From Bradyrhizobium sp. Gha (GTDB lineage: Bacteria; Pseudomonadota; Alphaproteobacteria; Rhizobiales; Xanthobacteraceae), in NCBI RefSeq assembly GCF_900113735.1, contig NZ_FOQM01000015.1, positions 1 through 64,000 of the forward strand: DNA of 64,000 nt. Direction: 5' to 3'. A program made the position numbers and the translations under genes. The notes under the pieces are model-generated. The model ran no database searches and was not told the origin of the DNA. It saw nothing but the letters and a program-made list of their open reading frames with translations. Positions 9,073-18,369 of the stretch are shown piece after piece; within the stretch, counting starts at the first letter, position 1; every line of letters begins with the position of its first letter.

Positions 9073-10667
9073 GCAAGGAGCGCCTTTATCTGTTCGACAC
9101 CACGCTGCGCGACGGCGCGCAGACCAACGGCGTCGATTTCACGCTCGAGGACAAGCAGGTCATCGCCAGCATGCTCGATGATCTCGGCATCGATTATGTC
9201 GAGGGCGGCTATCCCGGCGCCAATCCGCTCGACACCGAATTTTTCGGCAGCAAGCCCAAGCTCAACCACGCGCGCTTCACCGCCTTCGGCATGACCCGGC
9301 GGGCAGGGCGCTCGGTGTCCAACGATCCCGGCGTTGCGGGACTTCTTGAAGCGAAGGCGGACGCGATCTGCTTCGTGGCAAAGTCCTCGGCGTATCAGGT
9401 GCGTGTCGCGCTGGAGACGACGAAGGAGGAGAATCTCGCCTCGATCCGTGACAGCGTCGCAGCCGCAAAGGCCGCCGGCCGCGAGGTCATGCTCGACTGC
9501 GAGCACTTTTTTGACGGCTACAAGGAAGATGCCAGTTTTGCGCTCGCCTGTGCCAAGGCGGCCTATGAGGCCGGCGCGCGCTGGGTGGTCCTGTGCGACA
9601 CCAATGGCGGCACCATGCCAAACGAGGTCGAAGCCATCGTCACTTCAGTGACTAAACACATCCCCGGCGATCACGTCGGCATCCACGCCCATAATGACAC
9701 CGAGCAGGCGGTGGCCAATTCGCTCGCGGCGGTGCGCGCCGGCGCGCGGCAGATCCAGGGCACGCTGAACGGCCTCGGCGAGCGCTGCGGCAACGCCAAT
9801 CTCTGTTCGCTGATCCCGACGCTGAAACTGAAGAAGGAATTTTCCGACGTCTTCGAGATCTCGGTCACGCCGGAGAAGCTGGCGACGCTCGTCAAGATCT
9901 CGCGCACGCTCGACGACATGCTCAACCGCGTGCCGAACCGGCATGCGGCCTATGTCGGCGAAAGCGCCTTCGTCACCAAAACAGGCATTCACGCCTCCGC
10001 CGTGATGAAGGATCCGCAGACCTATGAGCATGTGTTGCCGGAGAGCGTCGGTAATCACCGCAGGGTTCTGGTATCAGACCAGGCCGGCCGCTCCAACGTG
10101 ATCGCCGAACTCGATCGTGCCGGCATCCGTTACGAGAAGAGCGATCCGAAGCTGACGCGGCTGGTCGAGGAGTTGAAGCAGCGTGAGGCGGCCGGATACG
10201 CTTATGAATCCGCCAACGCCTCGTTCGATCTGCTGGCGCGGCGCACGCTCGGCAAGGTGCCGCATTATTTCGAGGTCGAGCAGTTCGACGTCAATGTGGA
10301 GCAGCGCTACAATTCGCACGGCGAGCGCGTCACGGTTGCCCTGGCCGTGGTCAAGGTCGACGTTGCCGGCGAGCATCTGATCTCGGCTGCGGAGGGCAAC
10401 GGCCCGGTCAACGCGCTCGACGTTGCCTTGCGCAAGGATCTCGGCAAATACCAGAAGTACATCGAGGGATTGAAGCTGATCGACTACCGCGTGCGTATCC
10501 TCAACGGCGGCACCGGCGCGGTCACGCGCGTCCTGATCGAGAGCGAGGACGAGAATGGCGATCGCTGGACCACGGTCGGCGTGTCGCCGAACATCATCGA
10601 CGCCTCGTTCCAGGCGCTGATGGATTCGGTGATCTACAAGCTCGTGAAATCGGGCGCGCCGGCGTAG
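9069..10667 (+). CDS. cimA: (R)-citramalate synthase
   Basis: A 532-residue member of the isopropylmalate synthase family. It opens with LYLFDTTLRDGAQTNGVDFT; the DGAQT form in place of the LeuA DGEQ motif, together with EGGYPGANPLD, marks citramalate synthases. Metal-site HAHND lies near residue 206, and a C-terminal regulatory domain follows about residue 400. It condenses pyruvate with acetyl-CoA to citramalate, a threonine-independent route to 2-oxobutyrate and isoleucine. The start overlaps the preceding GNAT stop. Confidence 0.92.
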   Translation: MSKERLYLFDTTLRDGAQTNGVDFTLEDKQVIASMLDDLGIDYVEGGYPGANPLDTEFFGSKPKLNHARFTAFGMTRRAGRSVSNDPGVAGLLEAKADAICFVAKSSAYQVRVALETTKEENLASIRDSVAAAKAAGREVMLDCEHFFDGYKEDASFALACAKAAYEAGARWVVLCDTNGGTMPNEVEAIVTSVTKHIPGDHVGIHAHNDTEQAVANSLAAVRAGARQIQGTLNGLGERCGNANLCSLIPTLKLKKEFSDVFEISVTPEKLATLVKISRTLDDMLNRVPNRHAAYVGESAFVTKTGIHASAVMKDPQTYEHVLPESVGNHRRVLVSDQAGRSNVIAELDRAGIRYEKSDPKLTRLVEELKQREAAGYAYESANASFDLLARRTLGKVPHYFEVEQFDVNVEQRYNSHGERVTVALAVVKVDVAGEHLISAAEGNGPVNALDVALRKDLGKYQKYIEGLKLIDYRVRILNGGTGAVTRVLIESEDENGDRWTTVGVSPNIIDASFQALMDSVIYKLVKSGAPA

Positions 10668-10685
10668 GGTGTAACCAAACGCACC

Positions 10686-10764
10686 GTCATTGCGAGCGCA
10701 GCGAAGCAATCCAGGCGGTCACCATGGAAAGACTCTGGATAGCTTCGCTATGCTCGCAATGACG
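10686..10764. repeat. Dispersed inverted repeat, family B
   Basis: GTCATTGCGAGCG near 10686 is mirrored by CTCGCAATGAC at the right end, with AGCGAAGC and GCTTCGCT arms inside, so the whole 79 bases fold on themselves. This type of repeat is widespread between genes in alphaproteobacteria. It lies between cimA and the VOC gene and may terminate cimA transcription. Confidence 0.75.
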
Positions 10765-10789
10765 AGGAGGAGAGGGAGGAGCGCGCCGC

Positions 10790-11167
10790 ATGATCGACCA
10801 CATCTCCGTCGGCGTCAGCGAGCTCGAACGCGCCGCTAAATTCTACGAGGCCACGCTGGCCGCCCTCGGGCTCGCGCGCCTCGTCACACGCCCGCGTACA
10901 ATCGGCTTCGGCAAGGCCTATCCCGAATTCTGGATCAATCTGCGGGAGGCCATGGCGCCTGTAGCCCCGGAGAGCGGCGTGCATATCTGCCTGCGGGCAA
11001 AAACAACGGCCGAGGTCGACGCATTTCATGCCGCCGCGCTTGCGAGCGGCGGCGCATCCGACGGCGCACCGGGCTTCCGCCCGCATGACCGCGTGCGCTA
11101 TTACGCCGCCTTCGTCACCGACCCCGATGGCAACAGGATCGAGGCGGTGACGTTTCCGCAGGACTGA
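10790..11167 (+). CDS. VOC-superfamily (glyoxalase/dioxygenase fold) protein
   Basis: A 125-residue single VOC domain: MIDHISVGVSELERAAKFYE at the start, a central GFGKAYPEFWINL strand, HICLRAKTTAEVDAFHAAAL, and a terminal YYAAFVTDPDGNRIEAV. The metal-site positions His4, His near 64 and Glu near 121 are present, so it may bind metal. Proteins of this shape include glyoxalases, fosfomycin-resistance enzymes and many of unknown activity; the sequence does not decide. It runs convergent with the LOG gene, with no gap between the stops. Confidence 0.85.
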   Translation: MIDHISVGVSELERAAKFYEATLAALGLARLVTRPRTIGFGKAYPEFWINLREAMAPVAPESGVHICLRAKTTAEVDAFHAAALASGGASDGAPGFRPHDRVRYYAAFVTDPDGNRIEAVTFPQD

Positions 11168-11773
11168 CTACAGCTTGCGCGCGACGTCCGGGGCCATCTG
11201 CTTTTCCGCCTCGGCGATCTGGGTCACGGCCGATCTCAGCTTCGGCAGGATATCCTCGACGCGATCGGCCTTGAGAATATCGACCGAAAGGCCGGCGCGG
11301 ATGAACTCGGTCTGGCGCATGTGCGACAGCAGCGAGAACAGCGGCTCCCAGAAATTGTCGATATTGGCGAGCAACACCGGCTTGGCGTGACGGCCGAGCT
11401 GCTTCCAGGTCAACTGCTCGACCAACTCTTCCAGCGTGCCGACGCCGCCCGGCAGCGCCACGAAGGCGTCCGAGCGCTCGAACATCAGCCGCTTGCGCTC
11501 GTGCATGTCGGGGGTGACGATCATCTCCTGCACGCGGGTGAGCGCGTTCTCGCGCTTGCGCAGGAACTCGGGAATGATGCCGGTGACAGTGCCGCCGTGA
11601 TCAAGCACGGAGGTCGCCACCGAGCCCATCAGGCCAAGCGAGCCGCCGCCATAGACCAGGCGGATGTTGCTCTCGGCAAGCGCCTTGCCGAACGCCTTGG
11701 CGCCTTCGGTGAAGTGGGGATTGGTTCCGGGACCGGAGCCGCAATAGACACAGACGGTTTTGATCGTGCTCAT
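11168..11773 (-). CDS. LOG-family nucleoside 5'-monophosphate phosphoribohydrolase (TIGR00730)
   Basis: A 201-residue protein with the family signatures GGGSLGLMG (42-50), MHERKRLMFE (90-99) and PGGVGTLEE (108-116), the last two forming the nucleotide and catalytic site. LOG enzymes release the base from cytokinin riboside monophosphates, but bacterial members also act on other nucleotides, so the substrate is open. ATG at 11773 (MSTIKTVCVY) fits the family N-terminus; an in-frame ATG nine bases upstream exists. Confidence 0.93.
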   Translation of the reverse strand: MSTIKTVCVYCGSGPGTNPHFTEGAKAFGKALAESNIRLVYGGGSLGLMGSVATSVLDHGGTVTGIIPEFLRKRENALTRVQEMIVTPDMHERKRLMFERSDAFVALPGGVGTLEELVEQLTWKQLGRHAKPVLLANIDNFWEPLFSLLSHMRQTEFIRAGLSVDILKADRVEDILPKLRSAVTQIAEAEKQMAPDVARKL

Positions 11774-11973
11774 TGACACCATGATGCATTGCAGCGAAGG
11801 GGCGTCAAGCCCCTCGGGTGATTCGGACTACACGGGAATCTACCGGTAAATGACGGCAAGCAATCGAATATTCGCCATCTGGCGGGGTGCGTTGGCATCG
11901 GGAAGTCTCTATATCATGGGCGCAAATCGTTAATCGCAGCGCCGCCGCCTCCGGTGGGCTCTAGGCTTTCTTG

Positions 11974-13929
11974 ATGGATCAACCTCAATCGCCCGACGGC
12001 TCGGACGTTCCTGCTTCCGCGGCTCGACCGCTGGAGCGGGCCACCCTGATGGGCACGCTGGCGCATCTGTGGCCTTATATCTGGCCGGGCGACCGCTTCG
12101 ATTTGAAGATGCGGGTGGTCTGGTCGATGGTGCTGCTGCTCGCCGCCAAGCTGATCACGCTGACGGTGCCGTTCAGCTTCAAATGGGCAACCGATGCGCT
12201 CACCGGCGCCAACACCGCGCCGGTGCAAGCCAGCAACTGGCACCTCTGGGTGGTTGCATCGCCCCTGATCCTGACCGCGAGCTACGGCGTCATGCGCATC
12301 GTGATGGCGGTGCTGACGCAATGGCGCGACGGCATCTTCGCCCGCGTGGCGATGCATGCGGTGCGCAAGCTCGCCACCATCACCTTCGTCCACATGCACG
12401 AGCTCTCGCTGCGCTTTCATCTGGAGCGCAAGACCGGGGGGCTGACCCGCGTGCTCGAGCGCGGCCGCGAAGGCATCGAGGTCATCGTGCGCATGGTGAT
12501 CCTGCAGCTGATCCCGACCATCGTCGAGGTCTCGCTGCTGATGGCCGTGCTGCTCTGGCAGTTCGACTGGCGCTACGTGGTCGCGACCCTGATCACGGTC
12601 ACGCTCTACATGTACTACACCTACATCGCGACCGAGTGGCGGATCGGCATCCGCCGCAAGATGAACGATTCCGACACCGAGGCGAACACCAAGGCGATCG
12701 ACTCGCTGCTCAACTACGAGACGGTCAAATATTTCGGCGCCGAGGCCCGCGAGGCGCAGCGCTACGACAAGTCGGTCGCGCGCTACGAGGAAGCGAGTAT
12801 TCACACCTACACCTCGCTCGCCGTGCTCAACACCGGCCAGGCCGTGATCTTCACGCTGGGACTGACCGCGACCATGCTGATGTGCGCGATCGGGGTGCGC
12901 AACGGCACCCACACGGTCGGCGATTTCGTGCTGGTCAACGCCATGATGATCCAGCTCTACCAGCCGCTGAATTTCATGGGCATGGTCTATCGCGAGATCA
13001 AGCAGGCGATCATCGACATCGAGAAGATGTTCAACGTGATCGGCCGCGAGGCCGAGATCAAGGATGCGCCAAATGCGCAGCCGCTGGCGGTCTCCGCGGG
13101 CACGGTGCGGTTCGAGGATGTGCGGTTTGCCTACGAGCCGACGCGGCCGATCCTGAAGGGCATCAGCTTCGAAGTACCGGCCGGCAAGACCGTCGCCATC
13201 GTCGGCCCTTCGGGCGCCGGCAAGTCGACCATCTCGCGGCTCTTGTTCCGTCTCTACGACGTTTCCGGCGGCAAGATTTTGATCGACGGCCAGGACATCC
13301 GCGAGGTCACACAGGCGAGCTTGCGCGCCTCCATCGGCATGGTGCCGCAGGACACCGTGCTGTTCAACGACACCATCCGCTACAACATCCGCTACGGACG
13401 CTGGGATGCCGGCGATGAGGAGGTCGAGGAGGCGGCGCGGCTGGCGCAGATCGACCATTTCATCCGCATGGCGCCTTTGGGCTACGAGACCCAGGTCGGC
13501 GAGCGCGGCCTGAAATTGTCAGGCGGCGAGAAGCAGCGCGTCGCGATCGCGCGCACGGTGTTGAAGGCGCCGCCGATCCTGGTGCTCGACGAGGCGACCT
13601 CGGCGCTCGACACCCACACCGAGCACGAAATCCAGGGCGCGCTCGACCGCGTGGCGAAGAACCGGACGTCGCTGGTGATCGCGCACCGGCTCTCGACAAT
13701 CGTCGGCGCCGACGAGATCATCGTGCTCGACCAGGGCCGCATCGCCGAACGCGGCACCCATGCCGGCCTGCTCGCGCAGGGCGGTCTCTACGCCAGCATG
13801 TGGAACAGGCAGCGCGAGGCCGAGGCCGCCCGCGAGAAGCTGGCCCGGATGGCCGATTCGAGCGACGCCCCGAACCGGGAGCCGCCGTTTGTCGAGGACA
13901 CCCTCACGGCGCAGGCGGCTGCGGAGTGA
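11974..13929 (+). CDS. Atm1-type ABC exporter, fused permease and ATPase
   Basis: A 651-residue half-transporter. The N-terminal 350 residues hold six membrane helices with the TETVKYFG/NYETVKYFG segment typical of Atm1/ABCB7/HMT1 proteins. The ATPase has Walker A GPSGAGKST (about 411), signature LSGGEKQR (about 515) and Walker B ILVLDEATSALD (about 535). Atm1 relatives export glutathione-linked sulfur or metal compounds across the inner membrane, relevant to Fe-S supply and metal tolerance. ATG at 11974 follows a TTG in frame. It precedes psd-pssA by about 80 bases. Confidence 0.92.
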   Translation: MDQPQSPDGSDVPASAARPLERATLMGTLAHLWPYIWPGDRFDLKMRVVWSMVLLLAAKLITLTVPFSFKWATDALTGANTAPVQASNWHLWVVASPLILTASYGVMRIVMAVLTQWRDGIFARVAMHAVRKLATITFVHMHELSLRFHLERKTGGLTRVLERGREGIEVIVRMVILQLIPTIVEVSLLMAVLLWQFDWRYVVATLITVTLYMYYTYIATEWRIGIRRKMNDSDTEANTKAIDSLLNYETVKYFGAEAREAQRYDKSVARYEEASIHTYTSLAVLNTGQAVIFTLGLTATMLMCAIGVRNGTHTVGDFVLVNAMMIQLYQPLNFMGMVYREIKQAIIDIEKMFNVIGREAEIKDAPNAQPLAVSAGTVRFEDVRFAYEPTRPILKGISFEVPAGKTVAIVGPSGAGKSTISRLLFRLYDVSGGKILIDGQDIREVTQASLRASIGMVPQDTVLFNDTIRYNIRYGRWDAGDEEVEEAARLAQIDHFIRMAPLGYETQVGERGLKLSGGEKQRVAIARTVLKAPPILVLDEATSALDTHTEHEIQGALDRVAKNRTSLVIAHRLSTIVGADEIIVLDQGRIAERGTHAGLLAQGGLYASMWNRQREAEAAREKLARMADSSDAPNREPPFVEDTLTAQAAAE

Positions 13930-14010
13930 GCTTGTCTCCGGTCCCAACTCTGGCCTAAACAATGCCGGCGCGAGACGACCCGCGCCATCACCCCCTGAAC
14001 GGCAGACAGC

Positions 14011-14709
14011 ATGTCCATTCTCGATTCGATCCAGCGTCAGATCCCGCCGATCCACAAGGAGGGCTATCCCTTCATCGGCGGCTTTGCGCTGGCAAGCCTC
14101 GCTTTGTTCTGGCTGTGGTCGCCTCTGGGGTGGATCGGCACCATCCTGACCGTGTGGTGTGCGCTGTTCTTCCGCGATCCCGTGCGCGTGACGCCCCAGC
14201 GTGACGGGCTCGTGGTGTCGCCGGCCGACGGTCGGGTCTCCATGATCACCATGGCGTTGCCGCCGGCCGAGCTCGGTCTCGGCGACCGGCCTCTGCCGCG
14301 CATCTCGGTGTTCATGAGCGTGTTCAACTGCCACGTGAACCGGAGCCCGATCGCGGGCAGGGTGGACCGCATCGCCTATCGGCCCGGCCTGTTCATCAAT
14401 GCCGAGCTCGACAAGGCGAGCGAGGACAATGAGCGCAATTCTCTCGTCATCTCGACGCCACAGGGCCGCATCGGCGTGATCCAGATCGCTGGCCTCGTGG
14501 CGAAGCGCATCGTCTGCTTCGTCAAGGAAGGCCAGGCCGTCGGCGCCGGTGAGCGGTTCGGCCTGATCCGCTTCGGCTCGCGGCTCGATATCTATCTGCC
14601 TGTCGGCACCAAGGCGCTGGTCTCGGAAGGCCAGACAGCGATCGCCGGCGAGACCATCCTGGCCGATCTCACCGGAGACGACCCCGGCCGCGCCTACCGC
14701 GCCAATTAA
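14011..14709 (+). CDS. psd: Phosphatidylserine decarboxylase proenzyme
   Basis: A 232-residue short-form enzyme converting phosphatidylserine to phosphatidylethanolamine at the inner membrane. It has a hydrophobic segment near residues 22-50, LVVSPADGRV (about 68), FMSVFNCHVNRSPI (about 104) and the self-cleavage site RFGSR (about 187-191), where the Gly-Ser bond gives the pyruvoyl alpha chain. pssA, which supplies its substrate, follows within 90 bases. Confidence 0.96.
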   Translation: MSILDSIQRQIPPIHKEGYPFIGGFALASLALFWLWSPLGWIGTILTVWCALFFRDPVRVTPQRDGLVVSPADGRVSMITMALPPAELGLGDRPLPRISVFMSVFNCHVNRSPIAGRVDRIAYRPGLFINAELDKASEDNERNSLVISTPQGRIGVIQIAGLVAKRIVCFVKEGQAVGAGERFGLIRFGSRLDIYLPVGTKALVSEGQTAIAGETILADLTGDDPGRAYRAN

Positions 14710-14796
14710 CCAGGCAGGCCGTGTCGGGGGCCCTCCGCCGCAATGGCGGAGTGGAGCGCGGCTTGCTATATCTCGCCTGCAGGTGAGGACGAGCCA

Positions 14797-15678
14797 ATGA
14801 CGCCCTACGACTTCCGAGATCCAGATATTCGCCGCCGGCGGTTCCGCCCTATCCCGGTGCGCATGCTGGTGCCCAATGTCATCACGCTGCTGGCGATCTG
14901 CGCCGGCCTGACCTCGATCCGGCTGTCGATCGAGGGGCGGATGGCGCTCGCCGTATACGCCATCGTGTTCGCGGCCGCGCTCGACGGCATCGACGGGCGC
15001 GTCGCGCGCATGATCAAGGGGCAGTCCAAATTCGGCGCCGAGCTCGACAGCCTCGCTGACTTCGTCAATTTCGGCGTCGCGCCCGGCCTGATGCTGTACT
15101 TCTGGCAGCTGCACGAGCTCGGCAATGCCGGCTGGATTGCCGCCATGGTGTTTGCAATTTCAGGCGGTTTGCGGCTCGCGCGCTTCAACGCCACCATGGA
15201 CGATCCGAACAAGCCCGCTTTCGCCGCCAATTTCTTCACGGGCGTGCCGGCGCCGGCCGGTGCGATCACCGTGCTGCTGCCGATCTATGCTGCCTTCCTC
15301 GATCTCGGCCGCGCGCCGGCCGCTTTGACCGCTGCCTATACGCTGCTGATCGCCTTCCTGATGGTCTCGCGGCTGCCGGTGTTCTCGGGCAAGACCAAGC
15401 GCATGCGTGTGTCGCCGGAACTGGTGCTGCCGGCCTTCGTCGCCGTGGTCGTCTTCATTGCGATCCTGATTGCCTATCCCTGGCACGTGCTCCTGGTCGG
15501 TACGGCACTCTATTTGCTCGGCCTGCCGCTCGGCTACAAATCCTACCGCGACCAGGCGCGCGCAATGCAAGCCACTGCGCCCGTGGGCGGCGAAGTTTCG
15601 TCGCCGCCTTCGGCGCCGACAATGGCGAGCTTGTCTGAACCGCCGCACGATCATGACCGGCCCGGACGCTTGCACTGA
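14797..15678 (+). CDS. pssA: CDP-diacylglycerol-serine O-phosphatidyltransferase
   Basis: A 293-residue membrane enzyme making phosphatidylserine from CDP-diacylglycerol and serine. The CDP-alcohol transferase motif DG-x2-AR-x8-G-x3-D-x3-D is intact, running from DGRVAR at about residue 66. About eight hydrophobic helices follow. ATG at 14797 is preceded by AGGTGAGGA, a good ribosome binding site, and gives the usual basic N-terminus. The last 40 residues are low-complexity and variable. Confidence 0.95.
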   Translation: MTPYDFRDPDIRRRRFRPIPVRMLVPNVITLLAICAGLTSIRLSIEGRMALAVYAIVFAAALDGIDGRVARMIKGQSKFGAELDSLADFVNFGVAPGLMLYFWQLHELGNAGWIAAMVFAISGGLRLARFNATMDDPNKPAFAANFFTGVPAPAGAITVLLPIYAAFLDLGRAPAALTAAYTLLIAFLMVSRLPVFSGKTKRMRVSPELVLPAFVAVVVFIAILIAYPWHVLLVGTALYLLGLPLGYKSYRDQARAMQATAPVGGEVSSPPSAPTMASLSEPPHDHDRPGRLH

Positions 15679-15800
15679 GCGATCGCACGCGGATATCTGC
15701 CATGAGAGCGCCTGAGTTGGGTTGAGGCCCGATCTCGGCTATACCGCCCAGTGCCGGCGGCACCGCGTCAACAGCGGCCGCCAATCTGGGAGAGAACGCC

Positions 15801-16520
15801 GTGACTGATACCGCGACCGGGCCGCTGCCCGCTGCCGTCCTCGAAGCGCTGGGCCGCTACGATACGCCGACCATCTGCAATGCCATGGAGGTGATTGCAC
15901 CGGAGCGACGTTTGATCGGGTTCACCACCAAGCAGCTGGTGTGCCCGTTCCCCGAGCTGCCGCCGATGGTCGGCTACGCCCGCACCGTCACGATTCGCGC
16001 AGTGCAGAAGTCCCCGCTGCCTGCGGCGGAGCAGGCCAAGCGACGCATCGAATATTACGAATATGTCGGCACCGGCCATGGCCCGCGCATTTCGGTGATC
16101 CAGGACGTCGACGGTCCCGACATCGGCTACGGCGCGTTCTGGGGCGAGGTGCAGAGCAACGTCCATAAGGCGCTTGGCTGTCTCGGCGTCGTCACCGACG
16201 GTTCGATCCGCGATGTCCCGCAATGGGCACCGGGCTTCCAGGCGTTGGCCGGCTCGATCGGTCCGTCGCACGCGTGGGTCCACGCGGAAAGCTTTGGCGG
16301 TCAGGTCCGTGTCGCCGGCATGACGGTGAATTCCGACGATCTGATCCACGCCGACCGGCACGGTGCCATCGTGATCCCGCTCGATGTCGCGGCAAAGCTG
16401 CCCGAGGCCGCCGAGCTCTGCGGCCGCCGCGAGACGCCGATCCTCGAGATCGCGCGCAGCCCCGACTTCTCGCTGGAGAAGCTTAAGGCCGCGCTGAAGC
16501 GGTCGGCGGAGATTCACTAA
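15801..16520 (+). CDS. RraA-like / HMG-aldolase-family protein
   Basis: A 239-residue RraA-fold protein. It has LGRYDTPTICNAME near the N-terminus, GYGAFWGEVQSNVHKALGCLGVVTDGSIRDVPQ (G-x20-R-D type metal site) in the middle and GAIVIPLDVAAKLPEA near the end. The family includes 4-hydroxy-4-methyl-2-oxoglutarate aldolases, oxaloacetate decarboxylases and the RNase E inhibitor RraA. The start is GTG at 15801 behind GGGAGAG. It is followed 15 bases later by an SDR gene, so the pair may act on one hydroxy/oxo acid. Confidence 0.82.
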   Translation: MTDTATGPLPAAVLEALGRYDTPTICNAMEVIAPERRLIGFTTKQLVCPFPELPPMVGYARTVTIRAVQKSPLPAAEQAKRRIEYYEYVGTGHGPRISVIQDVDGPDIGYGAFWGEVQSNVHKALGCLGVVTDGSIRDVPQWAPGFQALAGSIGPSHAWVHAESFGGQVRVAGMTVNSDDLIHADRHGAIVIPLDVAAKLPEAAELCGRRETPILEIARSPDFSLEKLKAALKRSAEIH

Positions 16521-16535
16521 CCCTGGAGTGACCTC

Positions 16536-17360
16536 ATGGACATGCGCGGCAAGACGGTGCTGATCACAGGCTCGACTGACGGTGTCGGTCGCTACGTTGC
16601 AAGCCGCCTTGCCGCCGAAGGTGCGCGCGTTCTGATTCATGGCCGCGATGCGGCGCGTGCAAGAGCGCTGATCGACGAGGTCGTGAAGGCCGGTCATGTT
16701 GCGCCGACCTTTTATCAATCCGACCTGTCGTCGATGGCGGGCACGCGCGAGCTCGCCACGGCCGTCACGCGGGATCACGCGCGTCTCGACGTCTTGGTCA
16801 GCAATGCCGGCATCGGCTCGCAGAGCGACGGACCGCACCGGCAGGAGAGCCGCGATGGCCACGAGCTGCGTTTTGCCGTGAACTATCTCTCGGGCTTCCT
16901 GTTGGTCCATCTGCTGCTGCCGCTGCTCAAGGCCGCCGTGCCTTCACGCATCGTCAACGTCGCCTCGCTTGGCCAGCATCCAATCGATTTCGACGACGTC
17001 ATGATCACGAAGGGCTACAGCGGCAGCCGCGCCTACGCCCAGAGCAAGCTGTCGCAGATCATGTTCACCATCGATCTCGCCGAGGAGTTGAAGGACGCCG
17101 GTATCACGGTGAACGCGCTGCATCCGGCGACTTACATGAACACCACCATGGTGCGTGCCGGCGGCATCGCGCCGCTGTCGACCGTCGAGCAGGGTGGTGC
17201 GGCGATCCTGCATCTGGTCGAAGGCGACGACGTCGCGGGCCGAAGCGGCCTTTTCTTCAACGGCATGAACGAGGCGCGCGCCAATCCGCAGGCCTATGAT
17301 GCCGATGCGCGCAGGCGTTTGCGCGCGCTCAGCCTGAAGCTGACCGCACTGTCCTCCTGA
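16536..17360 (+). CDS. Short-chain dehydrogenase/reductase
   Basis: A 274-residue classical SDR: NAD(P)-binding TGSTDGVGRYVA near residue 11, SNAGIG near 89, and catalytic YAQSK at about 167-171 preceded by a Ser in VASLGQ. The N-terminal sheet (KTVLITG, then RVLIHGRD with Arg after the second strand) suggests NADP preference. It resembles the retinol-dehydrogenase-like group. GGAG precedes the ATG. Substrate unknown; likely in one operon with the RraA-like gene. Confidence 0.87.
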   Translation: MDMRGKTVLITGSTDGVGRYVASRLAAEGARVLIHGRDAARARALIDEVVKAGHVAPTFYQSDLSSMAGTRELATAVTRDHARLDVLVSNAGIGSQSDGPHRQESRDGHELRFAVNYLSGFLLVHLLLPLLKAAVPSRIVNVASLGQHPIDFDDVMITKGYSGSRAYAQSKLSQIMFTIDLAEELKDAGITVNALHPATYMNTTMVRAGGIAPLSTVEQGGAAILHLVEGDDVAGRSGLFFNGMNEARANPQAYDADARRRLRALSLKLTALSS

Positions 17361-17572
17361 AGCGCCTCTTTTATGGTTAGCAAAGCGTTGAGATTGATGT
17401 CGCAGAGCGGCAAAGCGGCCGTCCTGTCGACGCAGGCACGCTGCTCCGTCGCATCGGCTGAACTTAACCTTTACGCGGCTTTAAGAGCAGCGCTCTAGGG
17501 TTTCGGTGCGGTTCGGGGTTGGACCGCGCTCCGGCCAGGACGGCCGTTGCGGCGTTCGCTTTGGAGACTCCC

Positions 17573-18346
17573 ATGGATATTATGACGGGCGCCGGCCTCG
17601 TGGCGGGCATGATCGTCATCGCGACGATGGTGTTTCTGGGCGGCGATCTGCACATGTTCATCAGCGATCATGCGGCGATCATCATCTTCGGCGGATCGTC
17701 CGCAGCGACCATGATCCGCTTTCCGCTCTCGGTGCTGGCGCACGGCCTGCCGCTCGGTCTCAAATTCGCCTTCACGATGAGCCGGCTGTCGGCGCATGAC
17801 CTGGTCGACGAACTCGCCCGCATCGCCGAGATCGCGCGCAAGCAGGGTCCGGTCGGGCTGGAGAAGGTCGAGACCGACGAACCGTTCCTCGCCAAGGGCA
17901 TCCGCTACGTCGCCGACGGTTACGACCTCGACTTCATCAGGGACAATATGGAGCGCGACCGCGACAATTTCCTGTTGCATCTCAACGAAGGCAGCAAGAT
18001 CTACCGCGCCGTCGGCGACTGCGCGCCTGCGTTCGGCATGATCGGAACGCTGATCGGCATGGTGCAGATGTTTTCGAACATGTCGGATCCCTCGAAGCTC
18101 GGCCCGTTCATGGCGACCGCCCTGCTGGCAACTCTCTACGGTGCGCTGGTCGCAAACCTGCTCTGCCTGCCCATCGCCGACAAGCTGCATGGCAAGCTGA
18201 TCGACGAGGAAACCAATCGTACGCTGATCATCGATGGCATCCTGATGATCCGCGACTCCAAGAGCCCGACTTTGGTTCGCGAAATGCTGCTGGCCTATCT
18301 GCCCGAGAAGCACCGCCACGCCGAAGGCGAGCCGGTTCCGGCGTAA
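17573..18346 (+). CDS. motA: Flagellar motor stator protein MotA
   Basis: A 257-residue four-helix membrane protein of the MotA/PomA type: MTGAGLVAGMIVIATMVFLGG, FIIFGGSSAATMIRFPL, a cytoplasmic loop with DEPFLAKGIRYVADGYD, and the paired C-terminal helices around CAPAFGMIGTLIGMVQMF and LLATLYGALVANLLCLPIADKL with the conserved proline. With MotB it forms the ion-driven stator turning the flagellum. ATG at 17573 was chosen over the upstream in-frame start because MDIMTGAGL begins the first helix. motB follows 23 bases later; no other flagellar gene is in the window. Confidence 0.92.
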   Translation: MDIMTGAGLVAGMIVIATMVFLGGDLHMFISDHAAIIIFGGSSAATMIRFPLSVLAHGLPLGLKFAFTMSRLSAHDLVDELARIAEIARKQGPVGLEKVETDEPFLAKGIRYVADGYDLDFIRDNMERDRDNFLLHLNEGSKIYRAVGDCAPAFGMIGTLIGMVQMFSNMSDPSKLGPFMATALLATLYGALVANLLCLPIADKLHGKLIDEETNRTLIIDGILMIRDSKSPTLVREMLLAYLPEKHRHAEGEPVPA

Positions 18347-18369
18347 CGGCGGACGCCGGGATCTGAGCC

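Noticed and set aside
17462..17486. CtrA-type TTAA boxes upstream of motA
   Set aside because: Two TTAA half-sites occur but the spacing is 13 bases, not the 7 of the consensus.
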